Of a stretch of 6,497 bases of DNA, positions 1-6,497 are shown piece after piece. The notes beneath the pieces were generated by a model. The model saw only the letters and a list, made by a program, of their open reading frames with translations. It was not told the DNA's origin and did no database searches. How positions within the stretch are numbered: position 1 is the stretch's first letter; each line of letters opens with the position of its first letter. The translations under genes were made by a program, and so were the position numbers. Source of the DNA: Alphaproteobacteria bacterium (GTDB lineage Bacteria; Pseudomonadota; Alphaproteobacteria; Rickettsiales; Rickettsiaceae); contig JAHDBQ010000037.1 in NCBI GenBank assembly GCA_020630305.1, positions 1,047-7,543 on the forward strand. Direction: 5' to 3'.

Positions 1-680
1 GTGGCAAGGGCGGATCTATGCATATGTTTAATAAAGAAGGTAAGTTCTATGGCGGGCACGGCATAGTTGGTGCGCAGGTTCCAATAGGCAGCGGTCTTGC
101 ATTTGCAGAGCAATATAATGGTACTGACAATATCTGCTTCACTTTCTTCGGCGATGGTGCGGTGAATCAGGGCCAGGTTTATGAAGCATTCAACATGGCG
201 GCCTTGTGGAAATTACCGGTAGTATATGTTATAGAAAATAATGAATATTCAATGGGTACATCAGTAGCGCGCTCAACTGCAATGACTGATTTATATAAAA
301 AAGGAGAGTCCTTTGGGATTCCTGGTTTTCAAGCAGATGGAATGTCCTTAGATTCTATGTATAATGCAGCTGCAGTAGCGGCTGAGCATGTAAGGTCTGG
401 CAAGGGACCAATTATAATTGAAGCAAAAACTTATCGTTATCGAGGCCATTCAATGTCTGATCCTGCAAAATATAGAACTAAAGATGAAGTTGAAGAAAAG
501 AAGGAGGCTGACCCGGTCGCTATGGTAAAGCAATATATCTTGGAAAATAATTTTGCAAGCGAAGAGCAGATTAAAGAAATCGAGAAAAAAATAAAGTCTG
601 AAATAGCTGAAGTTGCTGAATTTGCAAGCACTGAGCCGCTGCCGGATGAAAGTGAATTATACACAGATATTTTTAAATAA
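1..680 (+). CDS. pdhA: Pyruvate dehydrogenase E1 component, alpha subunit (5'-truncated by window edge)
   Basis: E1alpha pairs with E1beta to make the thiamine-diphosphate-dependent E1 of the pyruvate dehydrogenase complex, which decarboxylates pyruvate and acetylates the lipoyl group of E2 in the cytoplasm. The reading frame is open from base 3 (first codons GKGGS) to TAA at 678-680, so the ATG at 18 is internal: GKGGSMHMF is a core family motif, not an N-terminus. About 225 residues are present; the usual bacterial length of about 325 suggests some 100 N-terminal residues lie upstream. The ThDP/Mg-binding motif starts with GDGAVNQG (bases 150-173) and ends in the ENN about 25 residues later. 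The loop [11 protein letters not shown] (432-464) is the segment regulated by kinase in mitochondria; no such kinase is implied here. The C-terminus, [14 protein letters not shown], is typical of the family. pdhB follows after 11 bases. The frame is intact to the stop. Identification is secure; the true start is not in view. Confidence 0.97.
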   Translation, partial: GKGGSMHMFNKEGKFYGGHGIVGAQVPIGSGLAFAEQYNGTDNICFTFFGDGAVNQGQVYEAFNMAALWKLPVVYVIENNEYSMGTSVARSTAMTDLYKKGESFGIPGFQADGMSLDSMYNAAAVAAEHVRSGKGPIIIEAKTYRYRGHSMSDPAKYRTKDEVEEKKEADPVAMVKQYILENNFASEEQIKEIEKKIKSEIAEVAEFASTEPLPDESELYTDIFK

Positions 681-684
681 GGGA
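679..684 (+). promoter_or_regulatory. Ribosome binding site of pdhB overlapping the pdhA stop
   Basis: AAGGGA lies 7 bases before the pdhB ATG and overlaps the last two bases of the pdhA TAA. Ribosomes finishing pdhA would release on top of this site, which suits the equal production of E1alpha and E1beta needed for a heterotetramer. The motif is seen directly; coupling is inferred. Confidence 0.6.
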
Positions 685-691
685 TGAAATA

Positions 692-1675
692 ATGTCAGAA
701 ATAACAGTAAGAGAAGCATTGCAGCAAGCAATGAAACAAGAAATGCATAATGACGAAAAAGTCTTTATAATGGGCGAAGAAGTAGCTGAGTATCAGGGCG
801 CGTATAAGGTAACTCAAGGACTGCTTGATGAATTCGGCCCGAAAAGAGTAATCGACACGCCAATTACCGAGCATGGCTTTGCTGGCATTGCTGTTGGCGC
901 TGCCTTTGGCGGACTTCGTCCGATTGTTGAGTTCATGACTTTTAACTTTGCGATGCAAGCTTTTGATCAGATCATTAACTCGGCCGCTAAAACAAATTAT
1001 ATGTCTGGCGGACAATTAGGTTGCCCGATAGTGTTTCGCGGACCAAACGGCGCAGCTGCGCGCGTAGGGGCTCAGCATAGTCAGAATTATGCAGCGACTT
1101 ATGCGCATGTTTCAGGCTTGAAAGTTATTGCACCATATAGCGCAGAAGATGCAAGGGGCTTACTAATTAGCGCCATCAGAGACGATAATCCTGTCATATT
1201 TTTAGAAAATGAAATATTATACGGACAATCTTTTGAAGTAGAAGAAGAAGCTGAAGCCATAGAAATTGGCAAGGCGAAAATCTTAAAAGAAGGCGCAGAT
1301 GTTACAATCACAGCTTTTTCACTGCAAGTTGGTATGGCCATGGAAGCAGCCGAGATATTAGCAAAAGATGGAATTGATGCAGAAGTAATTGATCTTCGCA
1401 CTATCCGCCCACTAGATGAAGAAACGATTTTAGAGTCAGTGACTAAAACAAACAGATTAGTTTGCGTAGAAGAAGGTTGGTTCTTTGCAGGGGTCGGTGC
1501 AAGCATTAGTGCGATAGTTACTAGCAAAGCTTTTGACTATCTAGATGCGCCAGTAGAAATCGTAGCAGGAAAAGATGTGCCTTTACCTTATGCAGAGAAT
1601 TTAGAGCGATTATCTCTGCCAACAGTGGAAGAAATAGTTGCAGCAGCTAAAAAAGCCTGTTACAAAGAAAATTAG
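692..1675 (+). CDS. pdhB: Pyruvate dehydrogenase E1 component, beta subunit (no lipoyl domain)
   Basis: This is the beta subunit of heterotetrameric pyruvate dehydrogenase E1, completing the ThDP active site with PdhA. The 327-residue protein starts directly with the E1beta pyrimidine-binding domain ([10 protein letters not shown]). Visible family motifs are [14 protein letters not shown] (28-41, whose Glu29 matches the glutamate that activates the ThDP aminopyrimidine), [11 protein letters not shown] (55-65), [15 protein letters not shown] (80-94) and [17 protein letters not shown] (115-131, with active-site-type His129). The C-terminal transketolase-like domain contains [11 protein letters not shown] and [14 protein letters not shown], which help to bind E2. 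The ATG at 692 is supported by AAGGGA 7 bases upstream and by alignment with short E1beta proteins. There is no N-terminal lipoyl domain or Ala/Pro linker, unlike PdhB of many rhizobia and Caulobacter, but like that of Rickettsia as I recall it. A branched-chain 2-oxoacid E1beta is less likely given the neighbours and motif wording. Confidence 0.97.
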   Translation: MSEITVREALQQAMKQEMHNDEKVFIMGEEVAEYQGAYKVTQGLLDEFGPKRVIDTPITEHGFAGIAVGAAFGGLRPIVEFMTFNFAMQAFDQIINSAAKTNYMSGGQLGCPIVFRGPNGAAARVGAQHSQNYAATYAHVSGLKVIAPYSAEDARGLLISAIRDDNPVIFLENEILYGQSFEVEEEAEAIEIGKAKILKEGADVTITAFSLQVGMAMEAAEILAKDGIDAEVIDLRTIRPLDEETILESVTKTNRLVCVEEGWFFAGVGASISAIVTSKAFDYLDAPVEIVAGKDVPLPYAENLERLSLPTVEEIVAAAKKACYKEN

Positions 1676-1703
1676 TAAATATAAATCCAGTACCCTTTAG
1701 ACT

Positions 1704-1709
1704 AAGGAG
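1704..1709 (+). promoter_or_regulatory. Extra Shine-Dalgarno-like sequence in the pdhB-pdhC gap
   Basis: AAGGAG, a stronger match to the anti-Shine-Dalgarno sequence than the site used by pdhC, lies 27 bases before the pdhC ATG, too far to serve it. At proper distance it faces only TTG AAT TAA (1720-1728), a two-codon frame that ends inside the pdhC ribosome binding site. The in-frame extension of pdhC upstream has no ATG/GTG/TTG before the TAG at 1698. It may be a chance match or a ribosome standby site. Confidence 0.25.
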
Positions 1710-1726
1710 TGTACGAAAATTGAATT

Positions 1727-1732
1727 AAGGGA
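1727..1732 (+). promoter_or_regulatory. Ribosome binding site of pdhC
   Basis: AAGGGA, the same motif as before pdhB, lies 4 bases before the ATG at 1737. It selects that ATG, which gives the canonical E2 N-terminus MPIKILMPALSPTM. The spacing is short but acceptable. Confidence 0.55.
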
Positions 1733-1736
1733 TATT

Positions 1737-3062
1737 ATGCCAATAAAAATTTTGATGCCAGCTTTGTCTCCTACAATGGAGCATGGTAATTTAACAAAAT
1801 GGATTAAAAAAGAAGGTGACACCGTTTCAGCGGGCGAGGTACTAGCAGAGATAGAAACTGATAAAGCCACAATGGAAGTAGAGGCGGTTGATGAAGGCGT
1901 TCTTGCTAAAATCATCGTAGCAGAAGGTGTTGAAGAAGTTGCAGTGAATTCACTTATTGCGGTATTGCTTGAGGAAGATGAAAAAGATGCAGATATTGAT
2001 GGCTTTATCAAAGAAGCTATGGCTGAATCTGGAAGCTCTTTAGCAGGCCCAAAAGAAGCAGAAGATAGCAGCAGCGAAAGCAAGAGTAAAAATGAAGTAT
2101 CAAAGAGCGAGGAAAAAGCTTCCGAAGTTGCAGCAGCCCCTGCAGAGCCTGAGCAAGAAAAACCAGCCACAGCTATGCAAAGATCGGCAGCTAGTAATAA
2201 TAATAGAATTTTTGCCTCGCCACTTGCAAAACGTATTGCCTCGTTAGAAAATATTGATCTTTCGCGCATTTCTGGAAGCGGCCCAAGAGGAAGAATTATC
2301 AAATCAGATCTTGAAAATATTGACCAGTCAGCTTTTGCAAATAGCGGCGTTATCTCCAGAAGCAGTGAGGAATTCAAATTAGTGCCAAATAATAATATGC
2401 GCAAAGTTATAGCCAAAAGATTATGTGAATCTAAGGCTACTGTTCCGCATTTTTATCTTTCGATTGAGTGCGAAATGGATGCTCTGCTTGCTGGTAGAGA
2501 GCAAATAAATAAACAGTTTGCAGGCGATGATAAAAGCAAAAAAATATCAGTAAATGATTTTGTGATTCTTGCTACCGCTAAGGCTTTGAAGGAAGTTCCT
2601 GAAGCTAATGCTAGCTGGGGTGATGATGCAATAAAGATGTATAATAATGTTGATGTTTCTGTCGCGGTTGCAATTGATGGCGGGCTTATTACTCCGGTTA
2701 TTTTCAACGCTGATCAGAAAAACATTATGCAAATTTCCTCCGAGATGAAAGATTTGGCTGCCAGAGCAAGATCAAACTCATTAAAGCCAGAAGAATTCCA
2801 GGGCGGCGGTTTTAGTATTTCGAATCTTGGCATGTATGGAATTAAGAATTTTAACGCAATCGTGAATCCACCTCAAGGGTGTATTTTAGCTGTAGGCGCA
2901 AGCAGTAAGCGCGCTGTAGTTATTGATGATAAAATAGAAATACGCACCATAATGGATGTGAATATTTCGTGCGATCACCGAGTGGTTGACGGCGCAGTCG
3001 GCGCATTATTTTTAAATGCATTTAAGAAATATATCGAAGCACCAATGCTGTTGTTTGTTTAG
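1737..3062 (+). CDS. pdhC: Dihydrolipoamide acetyltransferase, E2 of pyruvate dehydrogenase
   Basis: E2 forms the core of the pyruvate dehydrogenase complex: its swinging lipoyl arm takes the acetyl group from E1, transfers it to CoA and is reoxidised by E3. The 441 residues show the full domain order. A single lipoyl domain covers about 1-78, with the lipoylated Lys43 in EIETDKATMEVE. A flexible, charged Ala/Ser/Glu/Lys-rich linker covers about 85-155. The peripheral subunit-binding domain is at about 157-193 (RIFASPLAKRIA, then GSGPRGRI). The catalytic acyltransferase domain runs from about 210 to the end, with the DHRVVDG motif giving catalytic His414 and Asp418. The C-terminus YIEAPMLLFV is typical. 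Bacterial E2 proteins may carry one to three lipoyl domains; one is usual in alphaproteobacteria. A 61-base gap separates it from pdhB and 32 bases from lpd. The acetyltransferase assignment, rather than succinyl- or branched-chain transferase, rests on MPALSPTM and on the adjacent E1 genes. Confidence 0.97.
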   Translation: MPIKILMPALSPTMEHGNLTKWIKKEGDTVSAGEVLAEIETDKATMEVEAVDEGVLAKIIVAEGVEEVAVNSLIAVLLEEDEKDADIDGFIKEAMAESGSSLAGPKEAEDSSSESKSKNEVSKSEEKASEVAAAPAEPEQEKPATAMQRSAASNNNRIFASPLAKRIASLENIDLSRISGSGPRGRIIKSDLENIDQSAFANSGVISRSSEEFKLVPNNNMRKVIAKRLCESKATVPHFYLSIECEMDALLAGREQINKQFAGDDKSKKISVNDFVILATAKALKEVPEANASWGDDAIKMYNNVDVSVAVAIDGGLITPVIFNADQKNIMQISSEMKDLAARARSNSLKPEEFQGGGFSISNLGMYGIKNFNAIVNPPQGCILAVGASSKRAVVIDDKIEIRTIMDVNISCDHRVVDGAVGALFLNAFKKYIEAPMLLFV

Positions 3063-3094
3063 AAAATTTTATATAAGAAATTAGGTTTAAAATT

Positions 3095-4471
3095 ATGAGT
3101 AATTTTGATGTAGTAGTAATTGGCGGAGGCCCTGGCGGTTATGTCGCAGCGATCAGAGCAGCGCAGCTGGGGCAAAAAACGGCGTTGATTGAAAAAGAAC
3201 ATCTTGGTGGAATTTGTTTGAATTGGGGGTGCATCCCAACAAAATCATTACTTAAATCTGCAGAATTATATAAGAAGCTTCAATCATCAGAAGATTTCGG
3301 CGTAATTGCTGGCAATGTAAATTTTGACATTAATAAAATAGTAGCAAGATCACGCGATATTTCATCAAAGTTGGTTGGCGGCATTTCTAGCCTTCTCAAA
3401 AAAAATAAAGTTACTGTTTTTGAAGGAGCGGCTAAATTAAACAGCGCTAAAGAAATATCTGTTGGATCTGAAAAAATAACGGCTAAAAATATAATAATAG
3501 CCACTGGGGCTCGCGCTAGAATATTAAAAGGCTTTGAGCCAAATGGCAAGAATATCTGGACTTATAAAGAAGCGCTGCAGCCTAAAAAAACTCCAAAATC
3601 TATGGTGGTAGTTGGCTCTGGTGCTATTGGCATTGAGTTTGCCTCTTTTTATAATGCGCTCGGAGTGGATGTAACTGTACTTGATGCTGCAGAGCAGATA
3701 TTACCGGTAGAAGATAAAGAGATCGCCACCATTGCTAGAAAAAGTTTTGAGGCAAAAAATATTAAGTTTCAAACCGGCGTTAAGCTGCTTGAGCAAAAGG
3801 CAAGCGATGATTCTGTGAATTTGACTTACGAAGTTAAAGGTAAAAAACAAGAAATTAAATCAGAAATTCTATTAATGGCAGTAGGTATTTCTGGTAACGT
3901 AGAAAATATTGGCTTAGAAAAAATGGCTGTAAAGATAGAAAATGGCCATATTGTTACTAATAATATGACGCAAACAGCAGAAAAATCTATTTATGCGATT
4001 GGCGATGTTGCCGGCGCGCCGTGGCTTGCACATAAAGCAAGTCATGAGGGAGTGATTGCAGCCGAGCATATAGCGGGTAAGAAGCCACATGCTCTTACGC
4101 AAAACAATATTGCAGGCTGCACATATTCCATGCCGCAAATAGCTAGCGTTGGACTGACTGAGGAGCTTGCTAAAAAAGCTGGCCATAAAATTAAAGTTGG
4201 ACGCTTTCCTTTTTATGCAAATGCAAAAGCTTTGATACTTGGCGATGGCGATGGTTTTGTAAAAACAATATTCGACGAAAAAACAGGGGAGCTTCTAGGA
4301 GCGCATATGGTAGGCACAGATGTGACAGAGCTAATACAAGGCTATGTGATAACTAAAGAAATAGAAGGGACTGAAATAGATTTAATGAAGACAATTTTCC
4401 CGCATCCAACACTATCTGAGATGATGCATGAATCTGTATTGCAGGCCTATAATAAACCGATACATATATAA
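3095..4471 (+). CDS. lpd: Dihydrolipoamide dehydrogenase (E3)
   Basis: This FAD-dependent enzyme reoxidises dihydrolipoyl groups on E2 and reduces NAD+. The 458-residue protein is a complete class I pyridine nucleotide-disulphide oxidoreductase. The N-terminal FAD-binding motif is GGGPGG (10-15). The redox-active disulphide is Cys41-Cys46 in CLNWGC. The NAD-binding motif is GSGAIG (174-179), with the second FAD motif at IYAIGDVAGAPWLAHKA (Asp304). The C-terminal dimerisation domain holds the catalytic His437/Glu442 pair in HPTLSEMMHE. All catalytic residues are present and the length is normal. The ATG at 3095 puts the FAD motif at the usual distance from the N-terminus; only a weak TTAGG (3081-3085) precedes it. 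Position after pdhC suggests that it serves pyruvate dehydrogenase, though E3 is often shared with the 2-oxoglutarate complex and the glycine cleavage system. Other flavin disulphide reductases (mercuric or glutathione reductase) fit the CLNWGC and HPTLSE wording less well. Confidence 0.97.
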   Translation: MSNFDVVVIGGGPGGYVAAIRAAQLGQKTALIEKEHLGGICLNWGCIPTKSLLKSAELYKKLQSSEDFGVIAGNVNFDINKIVARSRDISSKLVGGISSLLKKNKVTVFEGAAKLNSAKEISVGSEKITAKNIIIATGARARILKGFEPNGKNIWTYKEALQPKKTPKSMVVVGSGAIGIEFASFYNALGVDVTVLDAAEQILPVEDKEIATIARKSFEAKNIKFQTGVKLLEQKASDDSVNLTYEVKGKKQEIKSEILLMAVGISGNVENIGLEKMAVKIENGHIVTNNMTQTAEKSIYAIGDVAGAPWLAHKASHEGVIAAEHIAGKKPHALTQNNIAGCTYSMPQIASVGLTEELAKKAGHKIKVGRFPFYANAKALILGDGDGFVKTIFDEKTGELLGAHMVGTDVTELIQGYVITKEIEGTEIDLMKTIFPHPTLSEMMHESVLQAYNKPIHI

Positions 4472-4474
4472 AAA

Positions 4475-4481
4475 AAGAAGG
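4475..4481 (+). promoter_or_regulatory. Ribosome binding site of the ChpT-like gene
   Basis: AAGAAGG lies 9 bases before the ATG at 4491, in the 19-base gap after lpd. It supports 4491 over the internal Met codons 8 and 11 of the same frame, which have no comparable upstream site and would cut close to the phospho-acceptor helix. Confidence 0.45.
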
Positions 4482-4490
4482 TAGTAAATA

Positions 4491-5111
4491 ATGTCAGAGA
4501 AGATAAAATTAATGCAGGCGATGGGTTCTAAATTCTGCCATGATTTTGCGAACTCTATTGGCTCTTTAGACAATGCCGTTAGCCATTTAAATAGCGATAA
4601 GCCAGAGCTCGTGAAGAGCGCAAAGTCTCTTCTGACTGACGAATTCGGTAATTTAATTAAATATGTAAAAACCTTTCGCACTATTTATAATCCTGATGAG
4701 TCTGGAGAGGCCCTTAATTTAAAGAATTTAAAGTCCCTACTTACTGAATATTTTACCAATCCTAAAATAGAAGTCCGCTTTCATATTAACGACTCTTTTA
4801 CACCGGAATATCATGATTTTGCTAAGATTGTAGCATGCCTTGCTGTTATCGCTTCCGAGACAATTATATATCAAGGAAGGCTAGATATATATGTTCTAGA
4901 TGAAGAAAAGCAGCCAATCAGCGTGGAAGTAAATGGCAAGAATTTGGCGATTAGAAAAGAGTCGATTGATGGGCTTCTTGGCGGTGGCCAGTACCCAGCA
5001 AATGCAATGAATTGCCGTGAGCATTACATTAGATTAATGTGCGAGGAGGCGGGATATAACATCGAGCTAAAAAATTCAAAAACATTGATTAAATATATAA
5101 TTTCAAAATAA
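4491..5111 (+). CDS. chpT: ChpT-like histidine phosphotransferase
   Basis: The 206-residue cytoplasmic protein looks like the ChpT family, which in Caulobacter relays phosphate from the hybrid kinase CckA to the response regulators CtrA and Cpd[17 protein letters not shown] (15-30) matches the family's LCHDxxxPxGAxxxG phospho-acceptor helix, with His17 as the predicted phosphorylated residue. A second helix at about 38-66 would complete the dimerising four-helix bundle. Residues from about 85 onward would form the degenerate ATPase-like domain. I see no convincing kinase N, G1 or G2 nucleotide-binding boxes, and the end ([20 protein letters not shown]) resembles the conserved C-terminal helix of ChpT proteins. 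There is no signal peptide, membrane segment or receiver domain. Length fits the family (roughly 200-250). The usual Pro after CHD is Ser22 here. It lies 19 bases after lpd and 2 bases before fumC, so is probably co-transcribed with them. The family call is by motif only; a remnant kinase bundle with another partner is possible. Confidence 0.75.
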   Translation: MSEKIKLMQAMGSKFCHDFANSIGSLDNAVSHLNSDKPELVKSAKSLLTDEFGNLIKYVKTFRTIYNPDESGEALNLKNLKSLLTEYFTNPKIEVRFHINDSFTPEYHDFAKIVACLAVIASETIIYQGRLDIYVLDEEKQPISVEVNGKNLAIRKESIDGLLGGGQYPANAMNCREHYIRLMCEEAGYNIELKNSKTLIKYIISK

Positions 5112-5113
5112 TT

Positions 5114-6497
5114 ATGACCAAATACAGAACAGAAACAGATTCGCTTGGCGGGGTTCAAGTTGAAGATCAATTTTATTGGGGAGCGCAAACTCAGCGTTCA
5201 ATAAATAATTTTAAAATCACTAAGCAAAAAATGCCAGAAGATCTAATTACCGCGCTGGCTATTTTAAAAAGATCTGCTGCAAAAGTGCACGGCAAAATGG
5301 GAGTGCTCGATAAAAATATTTCTGGTGCAATAATTGAAGCTGCGGACCGCGTTATAAAAGGCGAGTTTAACGATAATTTTCCGCTAGTTGTTTGGCAAAC
5401 TGGTTCTGGAACGCAATCTAATATGAACATGAACGAGGTTCTAGCTAGCATCGCTAACGAAAAACTATCGGGAAAAAAAGGCGGTAAGAGTCCGGTGCAT
5501 CCGAATGATCATGTAAATATGGGGCAATCTTCAAATGACGTATTCCCAACAGCAATGCATATTGCAACTATCATGCAGGTGCATGAGAAGTTAATTCCAG
5601 CTCTTGAAAAAATTCAAAGCAGCTTAGATAAAAAGGCAAATGATTGGGCGAAAATTATAAAAATTGGTAGAACTCATTTGCAAGATGCAACTCCGCTGAG
5701 TCTAGGCCAGGAATTTTCTGGCTATGCTATGCAAATCAGCAATGGTTTAGAGCGAGTTAAATCTTCGCTAAATCATGTATATTATTTAGCGCAAGGTGGA
5801 ACAGCGGTTGGAACCGGCATTAATTGCAAAAAGGGCTTTGCCGAAGATTTTGCTAAGGGAGTTGCAAGCTTTACCGGTCATGATTTCAAAACCGCGCCAA
5901 ATAAATTCGAGGCGCTAGCTGCTAATGATGCTTTAGTTGAGTTCTCGGGCACGCTGAATACTCTGGCGGTTAGCTTAATGAAAATTGCCAATGACATTAG
6001 AATGCTTGGCTCCGGTCCAAGATGCGGTATTGGCGAGATTAATCTACCGGCGAACGAGCCTGGCTCTTCGATTATGCCAGGAAAGGTGAATCCGACTCAG
6101 TGCGAGGCGGCCACAATGGCTGCTGCGCAAGTCATGGGGAATCACCTGGCGGTGACAATTGGTGGATCAAACGGGCATTTTGAACTGAACGTATTTAAGC
6201 CGCTGATAATACAGAATGTTCTACATTCGATTACTCTGCTTAGTGATTCGATGAATAGCCTGGTCGATAATTGCATTGACGGTATCCAGCCAAACAAGAA
6301 GCGCATTAAGGCCCTGCTTGATGAGTCTTTGATGCTTGTCACTGCGCTAAACCCACATATTGGCTACGATAATGCTGCAAAAATCGCTAAAAAAGCCTTC
6401 GAGGATGGCACCAGCCTTAAGCAAGCGGCGCTTGAGCTTGGCCTATTGAGCGAAGAAGAGTTCGAAAAATACGTTGTGCCTGAGAATATGGTTGGGG
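5114..6497 (+). CDS. fumC: Fumarate hydratase class II (3'-truncated by window edge)
   Basis: Class II fumarase is an iron-independent, homotetrameric TCA-cycle enzyme that interconverts fumarate and L-malate. The frame is open without interruption from ATG 5114 to the window end, giving 461 residues. The last visible residues (VPENMVG) align near the C-terminus of E. coli FumC (467 residues), so only a handful of codons are missing. Numbering coincides with E. coli: GSGTQSNMN at 97-105, B-site loop PVHPNDHVN at 127-135 (His129), SSND at 139-142, [10 protein letters not shown] with catalytic His188, and the signature [11 protein letters not shown] at 317-327 with catalytic Ser318 and Lys324. 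Ser126 replaces the Arg126 of the E. coli B site, a position that varies in the family. The start gives the expected N-terminus ([12 protein letters not shown], then WGAQTQRS at 22-29). It begins 2 bases after the preceding stop and has no Shine-Dalgarno sequence. Aspartase and argininosuccinate lyase are related folds, but the close FumC match excludes them. Confidence 0.97.
   Translation, partial: MTKYRTETDSLGGVQVEDQFYWGAQTQRSINNFKITKQKMPEDLITALAILKRSAAKVHGKMGVLDKNISGAIIEAADRVIKGEFNDNFPLVVWQTGSGTQSNMNMNEVLASIANEKLSGKKGGKSPVHPNDHVNMGQSSNDVFPTAMHIATIMQVHEKLIPALEKIQSSLDKKANDWAKIIKIGRTHLQDATPLSLGQEFSGYAMQISNGLERVKSSLNHVYYLAQGGTAVGTGINCKKGFAEDFAKGVASFTGHDFKTAPNKFEALAANDALVEFSGTLNTLAVSLMKIANDIRMLGSGPRCGIGEINLPANEPGSSIMPGKVNPTQCEAATMAAAQVMGNHLAVTIGGSNGHFELNVFKPLIIQNVLHSITLLSDSMNSLVDNCIDGIQPNKKRIKALLDESLMLVTALNPHIGYDNAAKIAKKAFEDGTSLKQAALELGLLSEEEFEKYVVPENMVG

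Noticed and set aside
18..20. ATG at 18 as the start of pdhA
   Set aside because: The frame continues upstream to the window edge with GKGGS, part of the conserved GKGGSMHMF motif, so this Met is internal.
1099..1527. 142-codon minus-strand frame opposite pdhB
   Set aside because: It lies wholly within the conserved E1beta coding region and its Ser-rich translation shows no recognisable motif, as expected for a shadow frame.
1694..1707. Hairpin CCTT-TAGACT-AAGG in the pdhB-pdhC gap as a terminator
   Set aside because: Only four base pairs and no following T-run, so it does not qualify as an intrinsic terminator.
1697..2416. 239-codon open frame on the minus strand opposite pdhC
   Set aside because: It is Ser/Ala/Leu-rich because it is the complement of the Glu/Lys/Ser/Ala-rich lipoyl domain and linker of E2. 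It shows no domain of its own, and the sense frame is an unmistakable E2.
3051..3077. Possible promoter before lpd (TTGTTT and TATAAG)
   Set aside because: The spacer is 15 bases and both elements are poor matches in an AT-rich gap; nothing else supports a start there.
6142..6342. 66-codon minus-strand frame opposite the 3' part of fumC
   Set aside because: It lies within the conserved fumarase frame, with no ribosome binding site or recognisable motif noticed.

Overview
The window is an ordinary, tightly packed central-metabolism cluster on the + strand. It reads pdhA (5' end missing) - pdhB - pdhC - lpd - a ChpT-like histidine phosphotransferase - fumC (last few codons missing). All six genes are co-directional. 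The gaps between them are 11, 61, 32, 19 and 2 bases, there is no gene-free stretch above 61 bases, and I see no intrinsic terminator, so one long operon is the simplest reading. No tRNA, rRNA, CRISPR, insertion sequence or phage feature is visible.

The organism is most likely a low-GC alphaproteobacterium (about 40% G+C by eye), with a Rickettsiales-like flavour. The E1alpha, E1beta and E2 proteins resemble, from memory, the Rickettsia PdhA/PdhB/PdhC proteins. The E1beta has no N-terminal lipoyl domain, unlike many rhizobial and caulobacterial PdhB proteins. A ChpT-type phosphotransferase is essentially an alphaproteobacterial signature. The fumarase carries the PVHPNDHVN form of the B-site loop, also found in mitochondrial-type class II fumarases. 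Genus cannot be fixed from this window.

Region by region: bases 1-3062 encode the E1alpha, E1beta and E2 subunits of pyruvate dehydrogenase. Bases 3095-4471 encode the E3 dihydrolipoamide dehydrogenase. Together these make the whole complex that converts pyruvate to acetyl-CoA, CO2 and NADH. Bases 5114-6497 encode class II fumarase, which converts fumarate to malate in the TCA cycle that consumes the acetyl-CoA. Between them, 4491-5111 encodes a 206-residue protein with a CHDF phospho-acceptor motif. In alphaproteobacteria its relatives pass phosphate from CckA to CtrA/CpdR and so control the cell cycle.

I found no convincing new system. The point most worth a second look is the regulatory phosphotransferase placed inside a carbon-metabolism operon, and its apparent translational coupling to fumC.
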